From NCBI RefSeq assembly GCF_900109785.1, contig NZ_FOBH01000002.1, positions 310,001 to 374,000 of the forward strand: a stretch of 64,000 nucleotides of DNA, in the 5' to 3' direction. The notes beneath the pieces are model-generated. The model made no database searches, had not been told where the DNA came from, and was given only the letters and a program-made list of their open reading frames with translations. The translations under genes and the position numbers were made by a program. This stretch comes from Nitrosovibrio tenuis (lineage in GTDB: Bacteria; Pseudomonadota; Gammaproteobacteria; Burkholderiales; Nitrosomonadaceae). Positions 34,917-43,957 of this stretch are shown here, piece by piece (positions within the stretch are counted from its first letter, which is position 1; each line of letters opens with the position of its first letter).

Positions 34917-36064
34917 GCATTTATTCTTGGCAGACAGAAGTATGGCAGAGATTGGTTACCCGCAATCAAGCGAGCGTTGAACGGGACCACCGCGAAGGCG
35001 CCACGTTCCTGAATCACGCCTTGCTGCTGCGGGGCAGGAAGGGGTTGGGAAAATTCAAATTCGCCAATTGCCTGGCCAAATCCAGATTGTGCCAAAACAC
35101 TTCTGTTGACGGAGAAGCATGTGGGTCTTGCGCGAGCTGCAGATGGTTTGAGCAAGGTGGTCATCCGGATTTTCGCCTGGTCGAGCCCGAAGTTCTGTCG
35201 GCGCAATTGGGGGTATCAGGTTCGTCCGAGGATCGCACGGGCGAGGAAAGCAGCAACACCGAGGAATATGCGTCTGGGGAATCCTCAGCGGGCGCCGGGG
35301 CAGAAACCGGCAGCACGAAATCCAGGAAAAAACCCAGCAAGCAAATCGGTGTCGAGCAAATTCGCGCTCTCACCGATTTCATCAATATATCCAGCCACCA
35401 GAACGGCTATAAAATTATAGTGATCCATCCGGCGGAAACCATGAATACGGCCGCAGCCAACGCGCTGCTGAAAAATTTGGAAGAACCACCTCCGCGAACG
35501 TTATTCATATTGGTGGCGCATCAGGCGCAGCATTTACTTGCCACCATACGCAGCCGTTGTATGCAGGTAGCGATGCCCGCGCCTGACTCCGCCGTCGCGA
35601 CTCGCTGGCTCCGGCAACAAGGCGTTAAAAATGCGGAAGCCTGTCTGGCTTCCGCGGGTTACGCGCCGCTGGCGGCACTGGAATTTAACGATGACATTTA
35701 TCTTGAGCAACACAGCGCCTTCATCGAACAAATCAGCGAGCTCGCAAATTTCAATCCAATCGCGCTGGCCGAGGCCATGCAAAAATCCGACTTACCGACC
35801 GTCGTGAAGTGGCTGCAAAAATGGTGTTATGATTTATTGATCTTTCGGACTGCGGGGAAAATACGCTACCACGTGAATATACCTGCCATCCCATCGTTGG
35901 CCTCCGATATCGATCCCCGTGCGCTGATAACCTATTTGCGAACCTTGACCAGAACGCAACAGCTTGCGAGCCACCCCCTCAATCCACGTTTGTTTCTGGA
36001 GGAAATGCTGTTTTCCTACGCAATGATGCTATCTTCATCCTTGTGGCCCGCCAGTAAGCGTTAA
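34913..36064 (+). CDS. holB: DNA polymerase III delta' subunit
   Basis: A 383-residue clamp-loader subunit. The AAA+ domain begins HALLLRGRKGLGKFKFANCL, a degenerate P-loop as usual for delta'. A zinc-binding cluster EACGSCASCRWFEQGGHPDF follows. A low-complexity insert (SSNTEEYASGESSAGAGAET) at about residues 110-140 is longer than usual. Then come QIGVEQIRALTDFINISSHQ, KIIVIHPAETMNTAAANALL and KNLEEPPPRTLFILVAHQAQ (sensor region). It overlaps tmk by 4 bases. The terminator at 36108-36140 ends this unit. No pilZ gene follows, although pilZ often lies between holB and tatD in related genomes. Confidence 0.93.
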   Translation: MSIYSWQTEVWQRLVTRNQASVERDHREGATFLNHALLLRGRKGLGKFKFANCLAKSRLCQNTSVDGEACGSCASCRWFEQGGHPDFRLVEPEVLSAQLGVSGSSEDRTGEESSNTEEYASGESSAGAGAETGSTKSRKKPSKQIGVEQIRALTDFINISSHQNGYKIIVIHPAETMNTAAANALLKNLEEPPPRTLFILVAHQAQHLLATIRSRCMQVAMPAPDSAVATRWLRQQGVKNAEACLASAGYAPLAALEFNDDIYLEQHSAFIEQISELANFNPIALAEAMQKSDLPTVVKWLQKWCYDLLIFRTAGKIRYHVNIPAIPSLASDIDPRALITYLRTLTRTQQLASHPLNPRLFLEEMLFSYAMMLSSSLWPASKR

Positions 36065-36107
36065 TTAGAAACGTTCCAGGCAGGGTTTATGGAAGGTCGA
36101 TCTAAAC

Positions 36108-36140
36108 AAAAAAGCCTTTCCGAGGGGGAAAGGCTTTTTT
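36108..36140. terminator. Strong Rho-independent terminator between convergent genes
   Basis: 14-bp perfect stem AAAAAAGCCTTTCC/GGAAAGGCTTTTTT with a 5-base loop and flanking A/T runs. It can serve both holB (+) and the PEP-CTERM gene (-). Confidence 0.92.
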
Positions 36141-36144
36141 GTTT

Positions 36145-37068
36145 CTAGCTGTATCGCCGGCGTACGGTGTAGGCCAATCCGAACAGGCCGATTGCCACCA
36201 GCGGCAACACGCCGGGCTCAGGGACCTGGCCGGGATCGCAAGGCGGTTGACCTGGCTCGCCGCATTGGAACACTGTTCCGGCACCACCGCCAATCACAAC
36301 CGCGCCCGGGAATGTGCCACCCGTAGGGCCGAAGATCGGGCCGTTCACCAATGGATTCAGACCGCCAAAATTACCGGAGAACCATGCATGCCAGGGCGTC
36401 GCATTCGTTACATCGCTGTTCGTCAACCCCGGAAAGGCGGAATTGCCAGCGGCAGTAATGCTAAGTGAACTGGAATTGAAACCGGGACCACCATTATCCC
36501 CTTGAACGGTCAACCCCGGCAATAACGCTGAAAGCCATCCGTAACCGATGCTGGAATTCGCCTGTTCCTGCGTAAAAAGGCCACCGCCACCGACAACAAA
36601 ATTATTAAGAACGGTGGAATTACTGTTGACAATACCGAGTTGAGCGTCGGTAATCCCGCCACCTACGTTGCTGCTGACCGTGGGCATGTAAATAATACCG
36701 GTATTGTTGACGTTCGTGGTCCCAGAGCCATTGAAGAAATTGGTTATATCGCTTAAGGTGGACAAGGCGACAAAATTCCACGTCCCATCCAGGCTTGATT
36801 TTGTAGTTGCCGAATTAAACGCCGAAAGCGCACTGCTGGAGTTACAGCCAATGCAGGTCACGGTGAGGTCACCATTAGTGACAGCGGGAGCCAGATTTTC
36901 AAAGGCTTTCTGCATAAACAGCCAACCGGTAAAGTTCGTGGTTGCGTTGGCAGAGCCATGATCATCAGCATCGGTCCCGGCAATGATGATGGGGCCGGCT
37001 GAAGCTGTAAGGGATAACCCGCCCAATAGGGCGCCACAGAACAATGACAGTATTTTTTTTCTTTCCAT
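36145..37068 (-). CDS. PEP-CTERM exported protein
   Basis: A 307-residue protein. MERKKILSLFCGALLGGLSL with TASA is a signal peptide. The mature body is Gly/Asn/Ser/Thr-rich and starts GPIIIAGTDADDHGSANATT, followed by TVTCIGCNSSSALSAFNSAT and GGGGLFTQEQANSSIGYGWL. A pair of cysteines (CGEPGQPPCDPGQ) precedes the sorting signal VPEPGVLPLVAIGLFGLAYT and VRRRYS, with PEP, hydrophobic helix and Arg cluster. No enzymatic domain was recognised. It lies between holB and tatD and points against them, so it looks like an insertion into a housekeeping cluster. Confidence 0.88.
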   Translation of the reverse strand: MERKKILSLFCGALLGGLSLTASAGPIIIAGTDADDHGSANATTNFTGWLFMQKAFENLAPAVTNGDLTVTCIGCNSSSALSAFNSATTKSSLDGTWNFVALSTLSDITNFFNGSGTTNVNNTGIIYMPTVSSNVGGGITDAQLGIVNSNSTVLNNFVVGGGGLFTQEQANSSIGYGWLSALLPGLTVQGDNGGPGFNSSSLSITAAGNSAFPGLTNSDVTNATPWHAWFSGNFGGLNPLVNGPIFGPTGGTFPGAVVIGGGAGTVFQCGEPGQPPCDPGQVPEPGVLPLVAIGLFGLAYTVRRRYS

Positions 37069-37426
37069 AACTCAGATTTCCTCTTGTTGGTTTTTAATGT
37101 TGCATGCGCCGCCCAATCACCGCACAGATTCGGACCATAATAGGCTCCCCCGATCATTGGGGATCATGCAGTTGGGTATGTTAAGCATTTTCCATGCCAG
37201 GAATAAAAATTGCATCTTTTAACCTGAATTACAATGGATTATTATTTTTTCAATAAAGAATTCTTTTTAAGAAAGCTGATTCCCTAGGTCAAGTGTAAAG
37301 GCCACCGACAGTTATTCAGAAGGTTTTGGCTGCCGGTTCGCCGCTGCTTTACTTCCATTTAACTTCAATAAGGAGATAATGAGTCGGTTAAAGCGTATTC
37401 AATAATTTCCGCCGACTTATTCAGCT
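37069..37426. other. Upstream region of tatD with a possible 8-codon leader frame
   Basis: About 360 AT-rich bases. At 37379-37405 an ATG with an ideal AAGGAG site opens MSRLKRIQ and a stop. It may be a leader peptide or the residue of a lost gene. Confidence 0.45.
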
Positions 37427-38191
37427 ATGTTTGTTGACTCTCACTGTCATCTGGATTTCCCCGATCTTGCCGCCAATCTCCGCGAGCTATTGAATAACAT
37501 GCAGGATAATAATGTCAGCCACGCGCTCTGCGTGAGCGTCAATCTCGAAGATTTTCCACGAGTACGGGCATTGGCGGAAACGCATTCCAACCTGTTCGCC
37601 TCGGTCGGCGTGCATCCGGATTATGAAAATCTGGACGAGCCGAGCGCGGCGCAATTGGCTTCTCTGGCCGGCCATGCCAAGGTGGTTGCAATTGGCGAGA
37701 CGGGACTGGATTACTTTCGTCTTAAAGGCGATCTTGAATGGCAGCGGGAACGCTTCCGTCAACACATCCGGGCGGCCCGGCAATGCGGCAAACCCCTCAT
37801 TATCCACACCCGGGCAGCCGCTGCGGATACACTGCGCATCATGGCGGAGGAGGGCGCGGATCGCGTCGGCGGGGTGATGCACTGCTTTACCGAAAGCTGG
37901 GACGTTGCGGAGCGTGCCATGGAAATGAATTTTTATATCTCATTCTCCGGGATTGTCACTTTCAAGAATGCCCTGGCGCTCAAGGAGGTAGCCAGGAGAA
38001 TCAAACTTGAGAGAATGCTGATAGAAACCGATTCGCCCTACCTCGCCCCTGTACCTCATCGCGGCAAAATTAATCAGCCCGCCTTTGTACGGCACGTCGC
38101 GGAAGCCATAGCGGATCTGCGCGGTATTAGCGTAAATGAAATTGCCTCGGCCACTACCGACAACTTTTTCAACTTGTTCAAGGCGGCTTGA
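37427..38191 (+). CDS. tatD: TatD-family metal-dependent hydrolase
   Basis: A 254-residue TIM-barrel hydrolase, probably a DNase or deoxyribonuclease-like phosphodiesterase. The start MFVDSHCHLDFPDLAANLRE holds the HxH metal ligands. VVAIGETGLDYFRLKGDLEW supplies the Glu ligand, KPLIIHTRAAAADTL and VGGVMHCFTESWDVAERAM the His ligands, and MLIETDSPYLAPVPHRGKIN the conserved Asp. Family length is normal. It is followed 3 bases later by the ankyrin-repeat gene, so the two are probably one operon. Confidence 0.93.
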   Translation: MFVDSHCHLDFPDLAANLRELLNNMQDNNVSHALCVSVNLEDFPRVRALAETHSNLFASVGVHPDYENLDEPSAAQLASLAGHAKVVAIGETGLDYFRLKGDLEWQRERFRQHIRAARQCGKPLIIHTRAAAADTLRIMAEEGADRVGGVMHCFTESWDVAERAMEMNFYISFSGIVTFKNALALKEVARRIKLERMLIETDSPYLAPVPHRGKINQPAFVRHVAEAIADLRGISVNEIASATTDNFFNLFKAA

Positions 38192-38194
38192 ATC

Positions 38195-38848
38195 ATGATC
38201 TCATCGCAAAAAATCTTTTTTTTGGCTGGCTTGGCGCTTGTTTCCAGTTTGGGCCATCAGTCGCTTGCCACGGCAGGCATTTATGAAGACCTGCGCTGGG
38301 CGGTGGAGGACAATAATACGACCGACATTGCGAAGCTGCTGGCCCGGGGCGCCGATCCCAACACGCCCGATGAGCAGGGAAATACGCTTTTAATGGTGGC
38401 TGTTGGCCACAAAAACGCCGATCTTGTTGATCTTCTGGTGAATGCGGGCGCCAAGCTCAACTTGCGCAACAGGCGAGGCGAGACCGCTATCATGCTTGCC
38501 AGCTATCGGGGTTTTAAAGATATCGTCGAGAGACTGTATATTAAAGGGGCCGAAATCAACCATCCTGGATGGAATCCCTTGATTTACGCCGCATCCGGAG
38601 GTCACGCCGACATTATTCGCTTATTGCTGGAAGGAGGTGTGCCCATCAATTCAACCTCCGATAACGGAACGACTGCTTTGATGATGGCGGCCCGCGGCAA
38701 CCATATTGAAGCCGTGAAGGTCCTCCTCGAGCATGGCGCCGACCCCAATCTCAGGAACGAGTGGGGCAAAACAGCGATGGAATGGGCGCTCAGCAAAAAA
38801 CACAACGATATCGCGGCGTTGTTGAAAACGAGCGGAGCCAGGCAATAA
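38195..38848 (+). CDS. Exported ankyrin-repeat protein
   Basis: A 217-residue protein with a signal peptide (KIFFLAGLALVSSLGHQSLA) and about five ankyrin repeats, for example DIAKLLARGADPNTPDEQGN, TLLMVAVGHKNADLVDLLVN, AGAKLNLRNRRGETAIMLAS, NPLIYAASGGHADIIRLLLE and TALMMAARGNHIEAVKVLLE. Repeats end with GADPNLRNEWGKTAMEWA. Ankyrin proteins of this type act as protein-binding scaffolds in the periplasm; the partner is unknown. It follows tatD with 3 bases between, and the VOC gene begins 17 bases after its stop. Confidence 0.9.
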   Translation: MISSQKIFFLAGLALVSSLGHQSLATAGIYEDLRWAVEDNNTTDIAKLLARGADPNTPDEQGNTLLMVAVGHKNADLVDLLVNAGAKLNLRNRRGETAIMLASYRGFKDIVERLYIKGAEINHPGWNPLIYAASGGHADIIRLLLEGGVPINSTSDNGTTALMMAARGNHIEAVKVLLEHGADPNLRNEWGKTAMEWALSKKHNDIAALLKTSGARQ

Positions 38849-38865
38849 TATAAATTGGAAAATAC

Positions 38866-39255
38866 ATGAGCGCGATCGGCTTCAATCACTATAATTTGCG
38901 CGCCCCGCGCGAGCTGTTGGATGAGCTCAAAACATTCTACTGTGAAATCGTGGGCCTCACGCAGGGTCAACGCCCGCCATTTGAAAGCTTTGGCTACTGG
39001 CTTTACGCCGGAGATCAATGTGTGCTTCACTTGAGCCAGACGCGCCCGGATGAAGTGCGGCATATCGATGTTGCCACTACCTTTGACCACGTTGCGTTTA
39101 CTTGCACCAACCGCCCTGAAATGGAGGCTCGCCTGAAGCACTACAATCTTCCATTCAAAGAGGGGCGGGTGCCCTCGCTCGGCATATCCCAGCTATTCAT
39201 CAAGGACCCAGCGGGAAACGGCATAGAGTTGAGCTTTGCCTCCAATCAGGCGTGA
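38866..39255 (+). CDS. VOC family protein (glyoxalase-like)
   Basis: A 129-residue single VOC domain. GFNHYNLRAPRELLDELKTF at the N-terminus supplies the first metal-ligand His of the fold, DHVAFTCTNRPEMEARLKHY the second module, and PAGNGIELSFASNQA ends with the Glu typical of the family. It most resembles the fosfomycin-resistance/glyoxalase-like group of unknown substrate. It sits 17 bases after the ankyrin gene, probably in the same transcript. Confidence 0.85.
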   Translation: MSAIGFNHYNLRAPRELLDELKTFYCEIVGLTQGQRPPFESFGYWLYAGDQCVLHLSQTRPDEVRHIDVATTFDHVAFTCTNRPEMEARLKHYNLPFKEGRVPSLGISQLFIKDPAGNGIELSFASNQA

Positions 39256-39361
39256 CTATCGAAGGAACGGCTGAGAAAGCCAAAAAAAGGGTGGAAAATA
39301 GCGGAACCGCGTTAAAACGCTGCTACATTTAAGTCCATCACCACATCCAAGGAGAAATAAT

Positions 39362-39964
39362 ATGGCAAAAATTCTCGTGCTTTACTACAGCATGTATGGT
39401 CATGTGGAAATAATGGCTGGGGCCGTAGCCGAGGGTGCCCGCAGCGTCGAAGGCGCCGAGGTCGTTATCAAGCGAGTACCGGAACTGGTGCCGGAGGAAG
39501 TTGCACGCAAAGCAGGCGCCAAGCTGGATCAGCCGGCACCGATCGCGACGGTGGATGAGCTGCCGAACTATGATGCCATCATTTTTGGCACGCCGACCCG
39601 TTTCGGCAACATGTGCGCGCAAATGCGCAATTTTCTCGACCAGACCGGCCGGCTATGGCTGAGCGGTGGCTTGGCCGGTAAGGTTGCAAGCGTGTTCACT
39701 TCCACTGCCACACAACATGGCGGGCAGGAAACCACGATTACATCATTTCACAGCACCTTGTTGCATCAGGGGATGATCATTGTAGGTGTGCCCTACACCT
39801 GTCAGGGACTGCTTAACATGAACGAAATCACGGGCGGGTCCCCGTATGGGGCGGGAACGCTCGCTGGCGGGGACGGCAGCCGGCAACCCTCGGAAAACGA
39901 ACTGAAGATTGCCCGTTTTCAAGGCAGGCATGCTACCGAGATTGCGAAGAAACTATGCGCCTGA
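39362..39964 (+). CDS. wrbA: NAD(P)H:quinone oxidoreductase WrbA
   Basis: A 200-residue flavodoxin-like enzyme reducing quinones by two electrons, avoiding semiquinone radicals. [20 protein letters not shown] is the FMN phosphate loop, [20 protein letters not shown] the isoalloxazine site, [19 protein letters not shown] and [20 protein letters not shown] are WrbA hallmarks. GGAGAAATA precedes the ATG. It belongs to a cluster of redox and detoxification genes at 38866-45623. Confidence 0.94.
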   Translation: MAKILVLYYSMYGHVEIMAGAVAEGARSVEGAEVVIKRVPELVPEEVARKAGAKLDQPAPIATVDELPNYDAIIFGTPTRFGNMCAQMRNFLDQTGRLWLSGGLAGKVASVFTSTATQHGGQETTITSFHSTLLHQGMIIVGVPYTCQGLLNMNEITGGSPYGAGTLAGGDGSRQPSENELKIARFQGRHATEIAKKLCA

Positions 39965-40049
39965 CCATACTCAGGGGTTGTTCTTCGGGGGCCGTTCTTC
40001 GCTTCCCCCGCCTTTCCGTTCTCATTAAGCCGGGAACCGGAATGCCGCA

Positions 40050-40793
40050 ATGATAAAGCCGCTTAAAGATAAAGTCGCTATTGTCACGGGCTCGTCGCGG
40101 GGCATTGGCGCGGAGATTGCGCGAACACTCGGGAGCGCAGGCGCAAAAATCATTGTCAACTATATCTTTAACCGGAAGGCGGCCGAAGCGGTATGCGCGG
40201 ATATCACAAGGGCGGGGAGCGAATCGCTGGCTGTCAGAGCCGATGTCAGCCATCCGGCTGAGGCACGCATACTTTTCGACGCGGCGGTCGGACGCTTCAA
40301 CCGTGTTGACATTCTTGTCAACAATGCAGGTGTACTCCTTTCGAGGAAAATTGCAGAAATCAGTGACGAAGAGTTCGACCGGGTCCTGAGTGTTAACACC
40401 AAAGGCGTTTTTTTTGCATTGCGCGAGGCGGCCACCCGGCTTGCCGATGGGGGACGCGTAGTCAGCCTCTCCAGCACCGTGACCCGCCTGATGCTGCCCA
40501 ACTATGGTGCGTATGCGGCAAGCAAAGGCGCGGTCGAGCAGCTCACTCGCATCTTTGCGAGCGAGGTCGGAGAGCGGGGGATAACCGCTAATATCGTGTC
40601 GCCAGGGCCGGTCAATACGGAAATGTTTACGACGGGAAAATCCGAGGAAACCATCAAACGGATGGCAAACATGTCATTCCAGGGCCGGGTCGGCGAACCG
40701 GAAGACATTGCCCGTGTGGTGCTTTTCCTGGTAAGTGATGAGGCGAGCTGGATTACCGGTCAGAATATCAGTGTCAGTGGCGGAGCTGCATGA
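40050..40793 (+). CDS. Short-chain dehydrogenase/reductase (SDR), FabG-like
   Basis: A 247-residue classical SDR. VAIVTGSSRGIGAEIARTLG is the NADPH-binding TGxxxGxG site, VDILVNNAGVLLSR the NNAG motif, VVSLSSTVTRLMLP the catalytic Ser strand, and YGAYAASKGAVEQLTRIFAS the catalytic YxxxK (Tyr and Lys). SPGPVNTEMFTTG and ARVVLFLVSDEASWITGQNI close the fold. The N-terminus IKPLKDKVAIVTG fits FabG-like carbonyl reductases; substrate unknown. It lies 85 bases after wrbA and may belong to the same operon. Confidence 0.9.
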   Translation: MIKPLKDKVAIVTGSSRGIGAEIARTLGSAGAKIIVNYIFNRKAAEAVCADITRAGSESLAVRADVSHPAEARILFDAAVGRFNRVDILVNNAGVLLSRKIAEISDEEFDRVLSVNTKGVFFALREAATRLADGGRVVSLSSTVTRLMLPNYGAYAASKGAVEQLTRIFASEVGERGITANIVSPGPVNTEMFTTGKSEETIKRMANMSFQGRVGEPEDIARVVLFLVSDEASWITGQNISVSGGAA

Positions 40794-41027
40794 TAGCTTT
40801 GGGGGAACAGCCAGAACCAACGCAGCTAGAACCGTGGCAAGGCATAGCGTAACCATTAACATACCGGAGAGGCACGCAACAGTAAAAAGAAATGTTCAGT
40901 ATTCAGTAAAGCAGCCGGAGCAAAGCAACATCCATCATTGCTTGATCCTCCTGCAACGCCAAAAAAATCCGGAAGAATTCGCCTGCCACCTGAGGAACAG
41001 AAAAAACTACCAGATGAACAGCGTCAC

Positions 41028-41309
41028 TCATGCTTCCATTTCTATAACAAATAAGCGATCTGCCTTAGTTCTTGCTAGCTTTCCCAGTCCTTCTAATCCC
41101 TGGTATTTCACCTTATCCATCAATAGGCAGAAATCTCTCATCTGCATGCAATCCAAAGCCCATTCTCCAGGCTCTGCTTCATATATTGCATTTTCCAGTG
41201 TCAGTGCCGCAGCAGCCCAGTGCCCATGCGCAATTTCCACCATGGCGATTTTGCATCGCGTCACCAACGCGGGCGGTGCTGCCATTAAAATTTCATACAT
41301 GGATTTCAT
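41028..41309 (-). CDS. Small conserved-looking hypothetical protein
   Basis: A 93-residue soluble protein. The ATG at 41309 has an excellent AGGAGG six bases upstream, which favours this minus frame over a longer plus-strand frame covering the same bases. Sequence: KSMYEILMAAPPALVTRCKI, then GHWAAAALTLENAIYEAEPG and MRDFCLLMDKVKYQGLEGLG. It is helical with several Cys and Met. No family is recognised. It stands alone between the SDR and MgtC genes. Confidence 0.6.
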   Translation of the reverse strand: MKSMYEILMAAPPALVTRCKIAMVEIAHGHWAAAALTLENAIYEAEPGEWALDCMQMRDFCLLMDKVKYQGLEGLGKLARTKADRLFVIEMEA

Positions 41310-41581
41310 GGCGACCTCCTACTTAAAAAAGCCGTTGTACAATAATTTTGACCGCTATCTTATGATTCAGTGCCATGGATACGGATTTTTTATACGATGA
41401 GCCTGGCTATAACCGCGTTCCTCCGGCAGTTCGGTTAAATGAAGTTAAATGCTTTATTATTAGTAGATTATGGATCTATTCTCTTAAACTGCTTTAACTG
41501 ATAACAACTATATGGCCAGAGGTGGAGAGAGGAGTGCCCCGCATAATATCCTGGCCAGGATAATAATATTTCGAGGTTGTC

Positions 41582-42271
41582 ATGAATGCCGATAACTTAA
41601 CAGTTATCCTCCATCTTGTTGGGGCGGTGGTTGCAGGCGGGTTTATCGGCCTTGAAAGGACTTTTCATGGTCATCCCGCTGGTTTCCGCACCCACGCGCT
41701 CGTCTGCCTGGCCTCCAGCCTGCTGATGTTGGTGGCACTCCATGAGTGGAGATCGTTGCCGGGTTTTTCGCTCGATAGCATGCGAACAGATCCAATGCGA
41801 ATGGCGCAGGGAATCATGACAGGCATAGGTTTTCTCGGCGCGGGAGTTATCTTCAAGGAGGGGTTAAGCGTCCGCGGGCTGACCACCGCCGCTTCCATCT
41901 GGATCACGGCCGCCATTGGGATTATGCTGGGGATAGGGTTTTACTTTCCCGCAGTTCTTGGAACTGTGTTCACGCTTGGGATCCTCTCTCTGTTCCGTGT
42001 GCTTGAAGACAGGATTCCACGTCAGAAGTATGCTCAATATCACGTCAGCTTCGACAGGAACAACGTCATGTCGGAAACTCTCGTGAGAAAGCTCCTGACT
42101 GACCACGGGTTTGAGATAGCGAACATGAGTTATCGTATTACCCAGGCCGGACTATTTGAATACCGTATGGATATCCGAACCACAAATGCTGATCGAACGT
42201 CCGCTTTGGCGGAAATATTGCGGGGGACGGAATCGGTTCGCGAATTCCGGATCTCGACTACTGGCAGTTAA
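41582..42271 (+). CDS. mgtC: MgtC/SapB family membrane protein
   Basis: A 229-residue protein with about four to five N-terminal helices and a soluble C-terminal ACT-like domain. Family segments: ILHLVGAVVAGGFIGLERTF (with the conserved GLER), PAGFRTHALVCLASSLLMLV, AQGIMTGIGFLGAGVIFKEG and GLTTAASIWITAAIGIMLGI. The C-terminal part LVRKLLTDHGFEIANMSYRI resembles the soluble domain of the long MgtC form. MgtC acts in Mg2+ homeostasis and acid survival by modulating the ATP synthase; the function here is inferred from family. It is monocistronic by its spacing. Confidence 0.88.
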   Translation: MNADNLTVILHLVGAVVAGGFIGLERTFHGHPAGFRTHALVCLASSLLMLVALHEWRSLPGFSLDSMRTDPMRMAQGIMTGIGFLGAGVIFKEGLSVRGLTTAASIWITAAIGIMLGIGFYFPAVLGTVFTLGILSLFRVLEDRIPRQKYAQYHVSFDRNNVMSETLVRKLLTDHGFEIANMSYRITQAGLFEYRMDIRTTNADRTSALAEILRGTESVREFRISTTGS

Positions 42272-42371
42272 AGCTAAAACAAATTCAGTGGCCTCTGACT
42301 GCGCGCCAGCTATAGAGAGGTTGTAAAAAGGCGAACAGATTCCCAACATCTATTACCAAAGGAGTTCATCC

Positions 42372-42773
42372 ATGCAACTGAATCCTTATCTTAGTTTTAA
42401 TGGCCAATGCGAAGCGGCGTTCAAATTCTATGAGCAGTGCCTGGGGGGCAAAATCGTAGCAATGCTCACCTACGGGAGTTCACCCATGGCGGATCAAACG
42501 CCACCTGAATGGCGCGATAAAATCATGCATGCTCGCTTAATGGTGGAAGACGAAATATTGATGGGCTCGGACAGCCCGCCTGAGCACTATGAACAAACAA
42601 ATGGCATGTCTGTATCGCTTGGCATAGACAACCCGGAAGATGCGGAGCGCATATTTCATGCATTGGCGGAAAACGGCACGGTTCGCATGCCCATCCAGAC
42701 AACCTTCTGGGCGACACGCTTCGGCATGCTTGTCGATCAGTTTGGCACACCGTGGATGATAAACTGCGAGTGA
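42372..42773 (+). CDS. PhnB-like VOC family protein
   Basis: A 133-residue VOC protein of the PhnB/3-demethylubiquinone-like group. The start MQLNPYLSFNGQCEAAFKFY with YEQCLGGKIVAMLTYGSSPM, DKIMHARLMVEDEILMGSDS and EDAERIFHALAENGTVRMPI, and the ending RFGMLVDQFGTPWMINCE, match the family closely. GGAGTTCATCC precedes the ATG. Members are of unknown substrate. It converges with the quinone oxidoreductase gene. Confidence 0.88.
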   Translation: MQLNPYLSFNGQCEAAFKFYEQCLGGKIVAMLTYGSSPMADQTPPEWRDKIMHARLMVEDEILMGSDSPPEHYEQTNGMSVSLGIDNPEDAERIFHALAENGTVRMPIQTTFWATRFGMLVDQFGTPWMINCE

Positions 42774-42807
42774 TTGTGACCAGAGAACGGTAATGGTCTC
42801 GCAAGGG

Positions 42808-43821
42808 CTATGGGCGGATCGCCAGAACGATTTTTCCGATATGTGCTCCGGACTCCATGAGAGCATGAGCCTCGGCTGCTTCTTCAAGCCTGAAGACCTT
42901 GAATATCGGAGGCCTTAGTTTTCCCTGCTCCAGGAGGGGCCACACGTGCTGTTCGAGTTCTGCCGCAATCTGTGCTTTTTCCTGGACGCTTCTCGATCGC
43001 AGCGTGGAGCCGGTGTGAGTAAGCCGTTTGGCCAGCATGGTCATCAGGTTTAACTCTCTGGCGGGACCATTCTGAACCCCGATCTGGACGATGCGCCCGT
43101 TCAGCGCGGCCGCCTTGTAATTCCTGGCGACATAGTCTCCAGCGATAATATCGACGACAACATCGGCCCCTTTGCCGTCGGTGAATTTTTTGGTTTCCTC
43201 GACAAAGTCGTGGCTGTGGTAATTGATGGCAAGATCCGCACCCAGGGCGAGACAGGCTTGCCGCTTCTCCTCCGAGCCAACCGTTACAATCGCTGTGGCG
43301 CCGAATGCCTTGGACAGCATGATAGCAGTCGTTCCGATGCCGGAAGCGCCGCCGTGAATCAACACGGTTTCCCCTTCGCGGAGCTTGCCGCGCTGAAAGA
43401 GATTGGTCCATACAGTAAAAAAAGTTTCCGGCACCGCGGCTGCCTCCATCATGCTCATATCTGGCGGTATAAGTAGCGCATTACTCTCATGCACAGCACA
43501 GTATTCGGCGTAGCCGCCGCCGGCAACCAGGGCGCATACATCATCGCCGATGTTGAAGCGGCCTGTTCCCGTGCCCAGCGCGACGACTTTTCCGGCGATT
43601 TCAAGCCCGGGAATTCCAGACGCGCCAGGGGGAGGAGGGTAAAGTCCGCGCCGCTGCAAAATATCCGGACGATTGACGCCAGCCGCCTCGACTTTGATAA
43701 GAATGCATCCACTCTCCGGTTGAGGAACGGGATGGGAGACGGGCACGAGCACTTCCGGCCCTCCTGCATGCTGAATACTGATGGCCAGCATGCTTGGCGG
43801 ACTATTGGGCTTGGAGGTCAT
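42808..43821 (-). CDS. NAD(P)H quinone oxidoreductase (PIG3/Qor family)
   Basis: A 337-residue medium-chain reductase without zinc. The start at 43821 fits the family (MTSKPNSPPSMLAISIQHAG); the frame extends far upstream without support. Landmarks: VEAAGVNRPDILQRRGLYPP, PGASGIPGLEIAGKVVALG, ALVAGGGYAEYC, ETVLIHGGASGIGTTAIMLS (dinucleotide site) and GADVVVDIIAGDYVARNYKA. LMTMLAKRLTHTGSTLRSRS is typical of PIG3-like enzymes. It reduces quinones or electrophiles with NADPH. It is divergent from the FMN reductase at 43958. Confidence 0.92.
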   Translation of the reverse strand: MTSKPNSPPSMLAISIQHAGGPEVLVPVSHPVPQPESGCILIKVEAAGVNRPDILQRRGLYPPPPGASGIPGLEIAGKVVALGTGTGRFNIGDDVCALVAGGGYAEYCAVHESNALLIPPDMSMMEAAAVPETFFTVWTNLFQRGKLREGETVLIHGGASGIGTTAIMLSKAFGATAIVTVGSEEKRQACLALGADLAINYHSHDFVEETKKFTDGKGADVVVDIIAGDYVARNYKAAALNGRIVQIGVQNGPARELNLMTMLAKRLTHTGSTLRSRSVQEKAQIAAELEQHVWPLLEQGKLRPPIFKVFRLEEAAEAHALMESGAHIGKIVLAIRP

Positions 43822-43957
43822 GATTTCCGCATCATTTTTTTCTATTGTATTAGTGTAATAGTGAACCCCTGAAGTTTGGAAAATTATGCAGAAGCCTTGA
43901 AAGAGAGATAATAGTTTAACTGCTGCCTCATATAAATGATGTAATAAGGAGAACGCA

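Noticed and set aside
40735-41400. 221-codon plus-strand frame
   Set aside because: It overlaps the SDR end and the minus-strand gene at 41028-41309, which has an ideal AGGAGG; the plus frame has no ribosome site or motif.
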